A DNA stretch of 59,840 nt. Origin: an uncultured Lachnospiraceae bacterium (lineage in GTDB: Bacteria > Bacillota > Clostridia > Lachnospirales > Lachnospiraceae). The translations under genes and the position numbers were made by a program. The notes beneath the pieces were generated by a model. That model made no database searches, had not been told where the DNA came from, and saw only the letters and a program-made list of their open reading frames with translations. Of this stretch, positions 15,683-25,325 are shown piece by piece. Numbering within the stretch: position 1 is the first letter of the stretch; each line of letters opens with the position of its first letter. The stretch is taken from positions 74,813-134,652 of the forward strand of contig CACZBM010000008.1 of the NCBI GenBank assembly GCA_902779445.1. Direction: 5' to 3'.

Positions 15683-18562
15683 TTAACGGATTATCTTTTT
15701 GATATCTTCTGTAACTTTATTAAACGAATCCTGGTCAAAATCCCTGATCGCTTCCTGAAGTTTTATAACCTTTTCTCTCAACTCATCCGTTTCAAAATCA
15801 TACTTTTCAAGCTCAAATGAAATGTCATTAAGGGCAATGGTGTCGAAATCTTCCATGGCTTTCTCAAGGTTATCGATATGGGAAGAAAGTGTCTCATTAG
15901 ACATTATCCTGTCGTCGGAATGGTTCCCCCCCTGAACGGCATTTCCGATCTCTGATGCCAGTTTCTTATAGTCCTTCAGGAACTTATCGTTTTTATCTAC
16001 TATAAGATCCCTGTTATTATCCCTGGCTGCAAATTCAAGTTCCTTTGCCTCGGAAGAAAGCGCATCCGCACCGAATAATGCCGCGGAGTTCTTCATGGCG
16101 TGAACCTTTATCCTGTAGAGATTCAGGGATTCATCATCCATGTTCACTACGCCGTTTTCGTAATTCCTTGAAAGCTCGGATATTTCTCTTTCCGCAGAAT
16201 CCGCAAATGTTACAAGAAGCTCCTTCAGCATACCGTATTCCGGCATATTTGTGAATGCCTTATCCCAGTCCACTCCTTTTATCTCTAAAAGCTTATCCAT
16301 GTCGGGATCATTCACTTTTTTGATGATGGGATCTGCTATATCGCTATTCTCGCTTTCCTCAATCTTCTCAGGAATATAGATCCTGAGCATCCTGGAGAGT
16401 TCTTTCGGATCGATGGGTTTTGGAAGATAGTCATTAAAGCCGTACTCTAAATAAGTTTCCCTTGCCCCCACTATAGCATTGGCTGTAAGTACGATCATAA
16501 CAGTATCCGGAGGGATCAGCTTTTCTTCCTTCAGGACTTTTAGGGTCTCCACTCCGTCCATCTTAGGCATCATGTGATCCATGAATACGATATCGTACTT
16601 ATTATTCCGCATGTACTCGATGGCTTCCATTCCGGAGGATGCCCTGTCGGGTTTTATCCCGCACAGACTCAGAAGACTTTCTGCCACTCTCAGGTTCAGG
16701 TCATTATCATCAACCGCAAGCACTTTGGCAGTGGGAGCATAAGCCAGATCGTTTCTGCCGGATGACAGAAGTCTTTCCGCAGACTTTCCTTCAATACCGC
16801 CTATCGGCGTTTCATCATATATCTCCTGCTCAACTGTGAAAGAGAATACAGATCCCTCTCCGTAAACGCTTTCAACATTAAGCCTGCTACCCATCATTTC
16901 GAGTAGACTCTTTACGATTGTTATGCCAAGGCCCGTACCCTCTATATTGTGGTTTCTTACTTCATCAAGCCTTTCAAAGGATTCGAAAAGAACACTTATA
17001 TCTTCTTCCCTTATCCCTATGCCTGTATCCTTTACCTCCACGAATACTCTGGCAGTATTATCTTTTTTTCCTTCATTTCTGATGGTAAGTGATACAGTTC
17101 CTTCTTCAGTATATTTAATGGCATTTGTAAGAAGGTTCATAATGATCTGGGAGATCCTGATATCATCTCCGATCATTGCTGAAGGCAGGTTCTCGTCTAT
17201 GTTTTTCTCGAATATAAGTCCCTTTGCCTCAGCCATATTTGCTATGAAATTTTCAATCCCGTTTATAAGTGATTCTGTATCATATTTTACAGGTATTATC
17301 TCCATTTTTCCATCCTCGATCTTTGAAAAATCAAGGATACTGTTAATGAGATGGAGAAGGGTCTTACCGGCGGAACCTATGTTTTCCGCATACTCTTTTG
17401 TCTCTTCTTCCTTTGAAACCCTCAGGATCATTTCATTCATACCAAGAACAACGTTAATGGGGGTCCTGATCTCATGAGACATCTGGGCAAGGAATCTGTT
17501 CTTTGCCTGTGAAGCGATCTCCAGCTTATCTATGGTAGCCAGTTCTTCAGTCACGTCCACAAAGACGCAGAGGTAACAGAAAGGATCGCCATAGTCATCT
17601 TTTAAGGCATTAAGACGGAGCAGGAATGATCTTATGTGATTCCTGTCAGGAAGTCTTACGGAATAAACCCCTGCAAGAGCTTCTTCAAACATATTACCTT
17701 CGTCAATACCTTCCATATCGAAAAAGTCGTTAACAGTGCCGTCTTTCGGATTATCAACACTTATAAGCCTTGTAAAATACTTGTTAACGGCAACGGTTTT
17801 CCTGTCCGTATCAAAAACTATGATGCCCGCGTCCACAAAGTCCAGAAATTTCTCTGCGATATTACCCATGGTGATATCAAAGTAATTTAGCTGGGTGGCA
17901 CCATACCACACAACCAGCGCACAGGCAAAGCTTCCTATGCCCGACGTACTTACAGCATTCACCCCGAATATTGGCAAAAAAGTATCCGGAAGCGTAAACA
18001 AAAGTAAAAGGAAATTTGCAAAGATGATAAGATGTATAAAACGTTTCTGTCTCCTAAGAGTATTGGATCTGGCCCAAATATTACCGAGACAGGCTAACAG
18101 AATAAAAGAATAGCCAACGAAAAGAGAATGAAAGGTCCTCGTAGCCCAGAACTCAGGATTTGTGTGCCAGGTCATCCATCCGTTTTCCACTACGAATATA
18201 TTAACACCCTTACGTGAAAAGGCCAGAAAATCGATGAGTGCCATGGCGGTCAGTGAGCTCTTGCAGAAGAATGCGATCTTTTTATCGATATCCAATACCT
18301 CGAATATCAGAAATGCTTCATTTACGACAAATGCATTGATGGCAAAGATGCCAAAAGTCCTGATAAAGTAGCAGATCTCAGGATCATCCATCACTCCTAT
18401 TATTCCATAAGAAATACACCAGACAGCTGAAAGCACCCCGTAGAGCAGTATAAATCTGCTTATATTTCCCGGGGCCTTATTATTATGGATATAGAAGCTT
18501 ATTCCCAGCGTTCCGGAAACAGCTCCCAGTATTAGGAGTAGACAGTTGATCGCAATTCCCAT
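15683..18562 (-). CDS. Membrane hybrid histidine kinase with PAS, receiver and HPt domains
   Basis: The 959-residue protein has about seven N-terminal membrane segments (residues 5-225), a PAS-like domain (about 240-340), a HisKA domain with phospho-His H363 (MSHEIRTP), an ATPase domain (N480, DTGIG at 512-516, GTGLG), a receiver with D662 and K715, and an HPt domain with H821 (KVHAMKNS). All phosphorelay residues are intact. The signal is unknown; the membrane part resembles seven-segment sensor regions. It begins at the ilvA stop codon and precedes the HD-GYP-receiver gene. Confidence 0.92.
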   Translation of the reverse strand: MGIAINCLLLILGAVSGTLGISFYIHNNKAPGNISRFILLYGVLSAVWCISYGIIGVMDDPEICYFIRTFGIFAINAFVVNEAFLIFEVLDIDKKIAFFCKSSLTAMALIDFLAFSRKGVNIFVVENGWMTWHTNPEFWATRTFHSLFVGYSFILLACLGNIWARSNTLRRQKRFIHLIIFANFLLLLFTLPDTFLPIFGVNAVSTSGIGSFACALVVWYGATQLNYFDITMGNIAEKFLDFVDAGIIVFDTDRKTVAVNKYFTRLISVDNPKDGTVNDFFDMEGIDEGNMFEEALAGVYSVRLPDRNHIRSFLLRLNALKDDYGDPFCYLCVFVDVTEELATIDKLEIASQAKNRFLAQMSHEIRTPINVVLGMNEMILRVSKEEETKEYAENIGSAGKTLLHLINSILDFSKIEDGKMEIIPVKYDTESLINGIENFIANMAEAKGLIFEKNIDENLPSAMIGDDIRISQIIMNLLTNAIKYTEEGTVSLTIRNEGKKDNTARVFVEVKDTGIGIREEDISVLFESFERLDEVRNHNIEGTGLGITIVKSLLEMMGSRLNVESVYGEGSVFSFTVEQEIYDETPIGGIEGKSAERLLSSGRNDLAYAPTAKVLAVDDNDLNLRVAESLLSLCGIKPDRASSGMEAIEYMRNNKYDIVFMDHMMPKMDGVETLKVLKEEKLIPPDTVMIVLTANAIVGARETYLEYGFNDYLPKPIDPKELSRMLRIYIPEKIEESENSDIADPIIKKVNDPDMDKLLEIKGVDWDKAFTNMPEYGMLKELLVTFADSAEREISELSRNYENGVVNMDDESLNLYRIKVHAMKNSAALFGADALSSEAKELEFAARDNNRDLIVDKNDKFLKDYKKLASEIGNAVQGGNHSDDRIMSNETLSSHIDNLEKAMEDFDTIALNDISFELEKYDFETDELREKVIKLQEAIRDFDQDSFNKVTEDIKKIIR

Positions 18563-19791
18563 TAAAGCACCGCCCTTACCTGCCTTGGCTGATATCCGTT
18601 TTTGTCAAGAGAAGCAAGGATCTGTTCTTTGTGTTCGGTACCGAAAGCTTCCATGGTGATCTGAAGCTCAACTGCTGCAGAACGGTTGGTATTCACAAAC
18701 TGGTTATGCTCGAGCTTGATAACATTTCCGTTCTCCCTTGCTATGGTTCCGGCAACCCTCTCAAGTTCACCGGGCTTATCGGGAAGCAGTACCGATACGG
18801 TAAATATCCTGTCTCTTGCTATAAGTCCCTGCTGTACCACAGAAGACATTGTTATGACATCCATATTTCCACCGGAAAGAATGGATACCACTTTTTTATT
18901 TTTGCATTTAAGCTGCTTTAATGCAGCAACAGTCAATAGTCCGGAGTTCTCAACCACTATCTTGTGGTTCTCCACCATGTCGAGGAATGCGATCACAAGA
19001 TCCGAATCCGGAACAGTTATCACCCGGTCCAGATTCTTCTGAAGGTAAGGGAATATTGTCTTTCCCGGGGTCTTTACTGCGGTTCCGTCTGCAATGGTGG
19101 AAGCACTTGCAAGTGTCTTCACCTCACCTGCTTTCAATGATTCCGTAAGGCAGGCAGCACCCTCCGGCTCAACTCCAATAACCTTTACATTGGGATGCAG
19201 TAGTTTTGCAAGGGTGGATATACCCGTTGCAAGACCGCCTCCGCCCACAGGAACCAGAATATAGTCCACAAGGGGCAGCTCCTTAAATATCTCCATTGCA
19301 ATGGATCCCTGGCCTGTAGCCACACCCAGATCATCGAAGGGATGGACAAAAGTGTAACCCTTTTCCGAGGCGAGGCTCAGAGCTTTGCTGCATGCGTCAT
19401 CATACACATCTCCGTAAAGGATCACCTCAGCTCCCAGGTCCTTTGTCCTGTTCACCTTTATAAGGGGAGTGGTGGTGGGCATCACGATAACCGCCTTACA
19501 GCCGTATGCCTTTGCGGCAAAAGCAACACCCTGGGCATGGTTCCCTGCAGATGCGGTGATAACACCTCTGCTCCGTTCCTTATCGGAAAGCTTGCTTATC
19601 CTGTAATACGCGCCTCTTATCTTATACGCACCTGTTCTCTGCATATTCTCAGGCTTCAGATAAACTATGTTTCCAGTCTGGTTTGAGAAAAAGTCGCTGT
19701 GGATTAGTTTTGTCTCCACTGCCACCTCTTTTACCTTTTCGGATGCCTCCTCAAAGGCTTCGAGAGTTAAGTATTCTGTTGTTTTTTTCAT
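18562..19791 (-). CDS. ilvA: Threonine ammonia-lyase (PLP-dependent, C-terminal ACT)
   Basis: The enzyme deaminates threonine to 2-oxobutyrate, feeding isoleucine synthesis or catabolism. It has the PLP-binding lysine in QRTGAYKIRGA (about residue 57), the glycine-rich GGGGLATG loop, and a C-terminal ACT domain (VLLPDKPGELERVAG). The 409-residue length with one ACT domain matches the shorter TdcB/IlvA class, so a catabolic role cannot be excluded. I chose this start because AAGGAGAG precedes it; an upstream ATG lies within that ribosome-binding site. It overlaps the kinase gene by one base. Confidence 0.93.
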   Translation of the reverse strand: MKKTTEYLTLEAFEEASEKVKEVAVETKLIHSDFFSNQTGNIVYLKPENMQRTGAYKIRGAYYRISKLSDKERSRGVITASAGNHAQGVAFAAKAYGCKAVIVMPTTTPLIKVNRTKDLGAEVILYGDVYDDACSKALSLASEKGYTFVHPFDDLGVATGQGSIAMEIFKELPLVDYILVPVGGGGLATGISTLAKLLHPNVKVIGVEPEGAACLTESLKAGEVKTLASASTIADGTAVKTPGKTIFPYLQKNLDRVITVPDSDLVIAFLDMVENHKIVVENSGLLTVAALKQLKCKNKKVVSILSGGNMDVITMSSVVQQGLIARDRIFTVSVLLPDKPGELERVAGTIARENGNVIKLEHNQFVNTNRSAAVELQITMEAFGTEHKEQILASLDKNGYQPRQVRAVL

Positions 19792-19810
19792 AATCTCTCC
19801 TTGCATTTAT

Positions 19811-19940
19811 AAGATCCTTCGCTTCGCCTGTCATTCTGAGGGCGCAGCCCGAAGAATCTTTAGATCCTTCGCTTCTCGTCTCCCGACTCGGTCCGCGCTA
19901 AACGCGTGCCACTGGCACGCAGCGCCGCTCAGGATGACAT
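19811..19940. repeat. Family 2 repeat with nested-hairpin module
   Basis: Family 2 cores (GATCCTTCGCTTCG, GTCATTCTGAGG) flank the module starting CTCGTCTCCCGACTCGG, with outer stem GCGCT/AGCGC and inner stem GCGTGCC-ACT-GGCACGC (19873-19927), and end in GCTCAGGATGACA. It fills most of the ftsY-ilvA gap. Confidence 0.85.
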
Positions 19941-19960
19941 CCCATCGCCCCGGATAACAT

Positions 19961-20830
19961 TTATTTAAACAGTTCGTCCACGAATTTATCCGGGTCGAAG
20001 CGTTCAAGGTCATCAACCTTCTCGCCGAGACCTATGAACTTCACCGGAATATTGAGCTCGTTCTGGATAGCTATTGCGATACCGCCCTTGGCACTGCCGT
20101 CAAGCTTTGTAAGTATGATACCGGTAACATCCGTAAACGCCATGAATTCTTTTGCCTGGCTCATGGCATTCTGGCCGGTGGTCCCGTCAACCACCACAAG
20201 GGTCTCCTTCTTAGCTTCCGGATACTCATTCTTTATAATGGTATTGATCTTTTTTAACTCATTCATAAGGTTCGTCTTATTGTGCAGACGACCGGCAGTA
20301 TCACATATCAGGATATCAACATTTCTGGCCTTTGCGGCCTTTACGGAATCAAAGACCACCGCTCCCGGATCTCCGTTCTCGACACCTTTTATCATATCCA
20401 CGCCGACTCTTTCGGACCAGATATCAAGCTGCTCTATTGCAGCGGCTCTGAAAGTATCGGCTGCAGAAAGAAGTACCTTCTTTCCCTCGTTCTTATAGAT
20501 ATTTGCGAGTTTTGCAACAGATGTGGTCTTTCCCACACCGTTAACTCCGATAATGAGAACCACCGAAGGACCGGTTTCAAAGTCGTACATGTCATCGCTC
20601 CGGGTACTCTTTAAGGACTCCTTCATGCTCTCCACGAGAAGCTCCCTGCATTTTCCGGGATCGGATATTTTATTTTCCCTGACCTTCACCTTCAGGTCTT
20701 CTATCAGGGTTTCAGTAGTTGCTATACCAACATCACCCATGACAAGGAGTTCTTCCAGTTCCTCATAGAAGTCACTGTCTATCTCTTTATATCCGGTGAA
20801 GAAATCTGCTATTTTTTGAAAAAATCCCAT
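19961..20830 (-). CDS. ftsY: Signal recognition particle receptor FtsY
   Basis: FtsY is the membrane-associated SRP receptor GTPase. The 289-residue protein has the N domain (MGFFQKIADFFTGYKEID), P-loop GVNGVGKTT at 95-103, DTAGRLHNK, and TKLDGSAKGG. The long acidic A domain of proteobacterial FtsY is absent, as is usual in Firmicutes. It starts at the base after the smc stop codon, in the conserved rnc-smc-ftsY order. Confidence 0.98.
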   Translation of the reverse strand: MGFFQKIADFFTGYKEIDSDFYEELEELLVMGDVGIATTETLIEDLKVKVRENKISDPGKCRELLVESMKESLKSTRSDDMYDFETGPSVVLIIGVNGVGKTTSVAKLANIYKNEGKKVLLSAADTFRAAAIEQLDIWSERVGVDMIKGVENGDPGAVVFDSVKAAKARNVDILICDTAGRLHNKTNLMNELKKINTIIKNEYPEAKKETLVVVDGTTGQNAMSQAKEFMAFTDVTGIILTKLDGSAKGGIAIAIQNELNIPVKFIGLGEKVDDLERFDPDKFVDELFK

Positions 20831-23800
20831 TTAATTATAATCCTCTAAGTCCACATTGACCTGTGTGGATATGCCCTTCTCCTGCATTGTAATACCGTAC
20901 AATCTGTCAGACCTCACCATAGTTCCCCTTCTGTGAGTGATCACTATGAACTGGGTATGCTTTGTAAGGTTGCAGAGGTAGGATGCGAAGCGGTCCACAT
21001 TCGCTTCGTCAAGTGCAGCCTCTATCTCATCTAAGAGACAGAAAGGTGAAGGCTTCAATGCCTGTATGGCAAAGAGAAGCGCAATGGCTGAAAGCGCCTT
21101 TTCGCCACCGGAAAGCTGCATCATATTCTGAAGCTTCTTTCCAGGGGGCTGGGCAATTATCCTTATATCCGTTTCAAGGATATTCTCAGGATCCACAAGC
21201 TCAAGGGTACCCTTTCCTCCTCCGAAGAGTTTCTTAAATACCACATCATACTGCTTGGAGATAAGATCGAACTTATCCGAGAAAAGTCGCCTCATATTCT
21301 CATCAAGTTCTTCGATTATACGCTTAAGATCCTCTTCCGCTGCTATGAGGTCATTTCTCTGGCCGTCTTCAAAGGTATAGCGGTCCAGAAGATTCTTATA
21401 CTCTTCTATAGCGTTTACATTGACATTTCCAAGCTCTCTTATCTCATTCTTAACTGAGAAAGTCTCCCTTCTCATCTTTGAAAGGTCTGTAAGATCGTCA
21501 TTCTTAAGTTCAAGAGCCGCGCTCCTTGTCAACTGATATTCATCCCACATGTAATTGGTGAAGTTCTCTTCATCCCTTTCACACTTTTCCCTTTGGGCAT
21601 TCAGTCTGTCGATCTCGCGCTCTATACTGCTCTTTTTCTCACTGATATTACCGGTCTCGCGGAATATCTCATTCCTGCGCTCCGAAAGCTCGTTCTTCTT
21701 CTCATAGAGACTGTTTAATTCCTGATTTCTGGAATCATTATCTGATCCAAAAGTCTCTATCTTTTCTTCCAGGGCATGGATCTCATCTCTCTTACTATTC
21801 CGCTCAGCCTCATTTTCGGAAAGGCTCTTTTTGTTGAGATCTATCTCACTCTCACCACGTTTAACGGCAGTTGTTAACCGCTCCACTTCCTGATTTACGA
21901 AGTTCTGCTCACTCCGGAGAGATACGTGCTTCTTATCCTCTTCGGCGATCTCGGATTTCAGCTTTTCTGACTTTTCAGTCACCTTTTCAATGGCGACATT
22001 CATCTCTTCTATCTCTTTTGAGAGGCCCTTTTCCTTTTCAAAGGATTCTTCAAGTTCTGAATTGACCTTTTCTTTTAAGGCGCGGATCTCTTTTATCTGC
22101 TCTTCAATGGCGGCGTTTTCTTTCATGATACCGCCGCTTCCCTCGTTTAATTCCTTCTGTCTGTCTTCTAACTGTTTTAAGTTAAGACCGGCAGTATTAT
22201 GGCTGATCTCAAGCTCCTTCTTCTTTTCAAGAAGATCGGATCTTTTACTTGAATTATCGGTTTTCGCCCTTCTTAAGTCCTCAATGGAAGAAAGACATTT
22301 ATCCACTTCCTTCAGGGTTTCCTTTAGTTCCTTCTCAAGGTTTTCTATTTCCCTGTTTCTCCCGAGAAGGCCTGCATTATTCTTAAAAGCACCACCGGAA
22401 ATAGATCCTCCGGGATTCAAAGCTTCCCCTGAAAGAGTCACTATTCTGGTCCTGTAGTGATATTTTTTCGCTATCTTCAATGCGTTATCCACATTGTCGA
22501 CCACAAGATAATTCCCGAGAAGGGCTCCCGCCACTTTCTTGTACTTCTTATCGAATCTGACAAGGGTATCCGCGGAACCGATCGCACCCTTTTCATCCAG
22601 GAGATCTTCCGATAAGAGCTCTCTTTCCTCAATGGATGTAAGAGGAAGGAATGTGGCCCTTCCTGCATGTTCCCTCTTTAATATCTCAATAGTTCTCTTG
22701 GCAGCTTCTTCATCCTTTGTAACGATATTCTGAAGATTGCCTCCGAGAGCTGTTTCAATGGCGGTCTCATACTTTGCTTCAACCTGGATAAGGTCAGATA
22801 CTACACCCTCTATTCCCTTATCCCGTTTTTTCTCTTCCATGGCACGTTTAACGGCACTTCCGTAGCCCTCGTACCTTTCCGCCATGTTCTTTAAGCTCTC
22901 AAGTCTTGACTTCTTTTCGTGATAAAGGATCTCAAGAGAGTGGTGATCAGCATTCTTCCTCTCCAGCTCTTTCCTGACTTCTATATCATCCTTTTCCAGT
23001 TTTTCCAGTCCTGTGCCAACCTTTTTTAATTCGGCATCTATTGCGTCGAATTCCTTTAAGGCAGCATCTATCTCGCCCTTTATCTCCTTTTCACCTGTGG
23101 AAAAACGTATAAGGCTCTGGGAGATCTCCGACTTCCTTCTTTCGGCAGTTTCCAGCATGGTATCATATCTTGCGATATTTCCTTTGATATCATTTCTGCT
23201 GTTAACTACGGAAAACAGACTGTCTTTCTTTCTCTCTGCTTCCTCATTTAATGAACCGGCCTCTTTATTTAAGGAATCAAGCTTATCCCTTACTTCATCA
23301 AGATCTGTATCGATCTTTGAAACCTTTTCATCCAGGGTTGCTTTCCTGACAGTGAGCTTCTGAAGTTCCTTTTTATTCCTGTCGATCTCTTCCGTAACCT
23401 CATTTATACGGTTACTGAAGTGTTCGTCACTTACTGTTAAGGAATGGATCTGTTCTTTTAATACATTGATCTTTCCTTCGATCTGTCCCTTAAACAGTGT
23501 GGAATTAGAAATATCAGCCTTTTTCCTGTCTATCTCTTCATCCAGGTTCTTTAATTCATCTCCGAGAGAGGCATAGCTCTTCTGGGTCTCCGTATACTTT
23601 TCGGAAACCTCTTTAAGGTCTTCATTTGCTATCTCTCCCTTTTTCTCGATAGAGGAAAGTTCCCTGTCTATCTTCTCGGTCTCCAGGATAAAGACATTTA
23701 CATCCAGTTCCTTAAGACGTTCCTTTTTCTGGAGATAGACTTTCGCCTTTTCTGACTGGTTCCTTAAAGGATCCAGCTGCTTTTCCAGTTCCGACAGTCT

Positions 23801-24379
23801 GTCTGTCACGCGAAGAAGGTTATTCTTCTCACTCTCAAGCTTCTTCTGGGCGGCGGCCTTACGTCTCTTGAACTTAACTATACCTGCAGCCTCGTCGAAG
23901 AGTTCCCTTCTTTCCTCGCTCTTTCCGGAAAGGATCTTGTCTATCTGCCCCTGTCCGATGATGGAATAGCCTTCCTGCCCAACACCCGTATCATAAAAAA
24001 GTTCCTGCACATCTTTTAATCTGCAGGCATTTCCATTCATCAGGTATTCACTTTCACCGGATCTGTAAACTCTTCTCGCCACAGTGACTTCATCGAAATC
24101 CACATTCAGCGCATGATCCGAGTTATCCAGTGTGATAGCCACATAAGCATATCCCATGGGTTTCCTGTTTTCCGTACCTGAAAAGATGACATCCTGCATG
24201 GAAGAACCACGGAGCTCCCTTGCACTCTGTTCACCTAAAACCCATCTCATGGCATCTCCCACATTACTCTTTCCGGAGCCGTTGGGACCTACTATGGCGG
24301 TTATTCCGTCTTTAAATTTAAATTCTATCTTATTTGCAAAGGACTTAAATCCCTGTATCTCAATACTTTTTAAATACAT
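20831..24379 (-). CDS. smc: Chromosome segregation ATPase SMC
   Basis: SMC forms the condensin complex with ScpA and ScpB. The 1182-residue protein has Walker A GPNGSGKS at 31-38, long coiled coils (about 170-500 and 680-1000), a hinge (about 520-670, with GGSISGGAF), the ABC signature LSGGEKALS, and Walker B LLDEIEAALDEANV. Length and all motifs are typical. It follows rnc by 13 bases. Confidence 0.98.
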   Translation of the reverse strand: MYLKSIEIQGFKSFANKIEFKFKDGITAIVGPNGSGKSNVGDAMRWVLGEQSARELRGSSMQDVIFSGTENRKPMGYAYVAITLDNSDHALNVDFDEVTVARRVYRSGESEYLMNGNACRLKDVQELFYDTGVGQEGYSIIGQGQIDKILSGKSEERRELFDEAAGIVKFKRRKAAAQKKLESEKNNLLRVTDRLSELEKQLDPLRNQSEKAKVYLQKKERLKELDVNVFILETEKIDRELSSIEKKGEIANEDLKEVSEKYTETQKSYASLGDELKNLDEEIDRKKADISNSTLFKGQIEGKINVLKEQIHSLTVSDEHFSNRINEVTEEIDRNKKELQKLTVRKATLDEKVSKIDTDLDEVRDKLDSLNKEAGSLNEEAERKKDSLFSVVNSRNDIKGNIARYDTMLETAERRKSEISQSLIRFSTGEKEIKGEIDAALKEFDAIDAELKKVGTGLEKLEKDDIEVRKELERKNADHHSLEILYHEKKSRLESLKNMAERYEGYGSAVKRAMEEKKRDKGIEGVVSDLIQVEAKYETAIETALGGNLQNIVTKDEEAAKRTIEILKREHAGRATFLPLTSIEERELLSEDLLDEKGAIGSADTLVRFDKKYKKVAGALLGNYLVVDNVDNALKIAKKYHYRTRIVTLSGEALNPGGSISGGAFKNNAGLLGRNREIENLEKELKETLKEVDKCLSSIEDLRRAKTDNSSKRSDLLEKKKELEISHNTAGLNLKQLEDRQKELNEGSGGIMKENAAIEEQIKEIRALKEKVNSELEESFEKEKGLSKEIEEMNVAIEKVTEKSEKLKSEIAEEDKKHVSLRSEQNFVNQEVERLTTAVKRGESEIDLNKKSLSENEAERNSKRDEIHALEEKIETFGSDNDSRNQELNSLYEKKNELSERRNEIFRETGNISEKKSSIEREIDRLNAQREKCERDEENFTNYMWDEYQLTRSAALELKNDDLTDLSKMRRETFSVKNEIRELGNVNVNAIEEYKNLLDRYTFEDGQRNDLIAAEEDLKRIIEELDENMRRLFSDKFDLISKQYDVVFKKLFGGGKGTLELVDPENILETDIRIIAQPPGKKLQNMMQLSGGEKALSAIALLFAIQALKPSPFCLLDEIEAALDEANVDRFASYLCNLTKHTQFIVITHRRGTMVRSDRLYGITMQEKGISTQVNVDLEDYN

Positions 24380-24392
24380 CTGTCTATCTTAT

Positions 24393-25070
24393 CTACATTC
24401 CCTTAAGCGCATTATAAGCGGCCTGCTGTTCCGCATTTTTCTTGGAACTGCCCCGTCCTTCCGAGACTGCATGGCCGTTTATCATTACTTCCACAGTAAA
24501 TTCCTTTTTGTGGTCGGGACCGCTCTCCCCCTTTAATACATATTCGAGACTTCCGTTCTCTTTCTGAACCTTTATCTGGAGAATGGACTTGGCGTCATAG
24601 AATAACTGCCTGTCTTCCATGTCCTTTAAGACATATTTCGTGATATGGGCCTTTGCCTTTTCCATGCCCCCGTCCAGGTATATAGCTCCGATAAGAGCCT
24701 CGAAAACGTCGGACACTATGGAATCCCTGAACCTGCTGCCCGTGTTCTCTTCCCCATGTCCCACAAGGATAAAGTCGGAAAGGGATATCTCTTTCGCACA
24801 TTCCGCCAGGGTAGGTTCACATACAAGAGCTGCCCTGAGCTTTGTCATGTCACCTTCCTTCATACTGTTCTTATCCCGGTAAAGGAAGTCACTTACTGTA
24901 AGCTCTAAAACCGCATCACCCAGGAACTCCAGTCTCTCATAATCCGGATAAGTATTGATCTTCAGTTCATTGATATAGGAACTGTGGGAAAGAGCCGAAC
25001 GAAGGAGCGTCCTATCATTAAAATGATATCCTATGATATTCTCTAGTTCATCAGGTTTAAATTCCAGCAT
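24393..25070 (-). CDS. rnc: Ribonuclease III
   Basis: RNase III cleaves double-stranded RNA in rRNA maturation. The signature ERLEFLGDAVLEL and a C-terminal dsRNA-binding domain (GSSKKNAEQQAAYNALK) are present in about 225 residues. Three in-frame starts (TTG, ATG, ATG) are clustered at the acpP stop. The last ATG is preferred because GAAGG lies six bases before it. Confidence 0.97.
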   Translation of the reverse strand: MLEFKPDELENIIGYHFNDRTLLRSALSHSSYINELKINTYPDYERLEFLGDAVLELTVSDFLYRDKNSMKEGDMTKLRAALVCEPTLAECAKEISLSDFILVGHGEENTGSRFRDSIVSDVFEALIGAIYLDGGMEKAKAHITKYVLKDMEDRQLFYDAKSILQIKVQKENGSLEYVLKGESGPDHKKEFTVEVMINGHAVSEGRGSSKKNAEQQAAYNALKGM

Positions 25071-25072
25071 CA

Positions 25073-25306
25073 TCAACCTTCTGTGGCACGCCTGATAGCA
25101 TTTACCGCATCAGAAACCGTTACGATCTTCTCGGCTTCTTCAGTATCAATGGTGATATCGAATTCTTCCTCGATACCCATGATGATCTGGAAAACATCCA
25201 GTGAATCAGCTCCCAGATCATCTACAAAGGTAGCATCCGGGGTAACCTCTGAAATATCCACATTAAGTACGTCAGCAATGATACTCTGAATCTTCTCTAG
25301 TTCCAT
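25073..25306 (-). CDS. acpP: Acyl carrier protein
   Basis: ACP carries acyl chains in fatty acid synthesis on a phosphopantetheine attached to Ser35 (GADSLDVF). From the start chosen here the protein is 77 residues, the normal length. GGAGGA precedes this ATG, whereas the ATG nine codons upstream lacks one and lies in the end of plsX. It overlaps or touches rnc at its 3' end. Confidence 0.97.
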   Translation of the reverse strand: MELEKIQSIIADVLNVDISEVTPDATFVDDLGADSLDVFQIIMGIEEEFDITIDTEEAEKIVTVSDAVNAIRRATEG

Positions 25307-25325
25307 TTGAAAAAAATCCTCCGTT

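Noticed and set aside
19806..19834. Promoter for ilvA within a family 2 repeat (ATGACA, 17 bases, TATAAA)
   Set aside because: The predicted start would fall inside the ilvA ribosome-binding site, leaving almost no leader.
19831..20016. Short minus-strand frame encoding ILSGAACQWHAFS
   Set aside because: The same peptide appears from the repeat at 29634-29852; both are translations of the repeat module and not genes.
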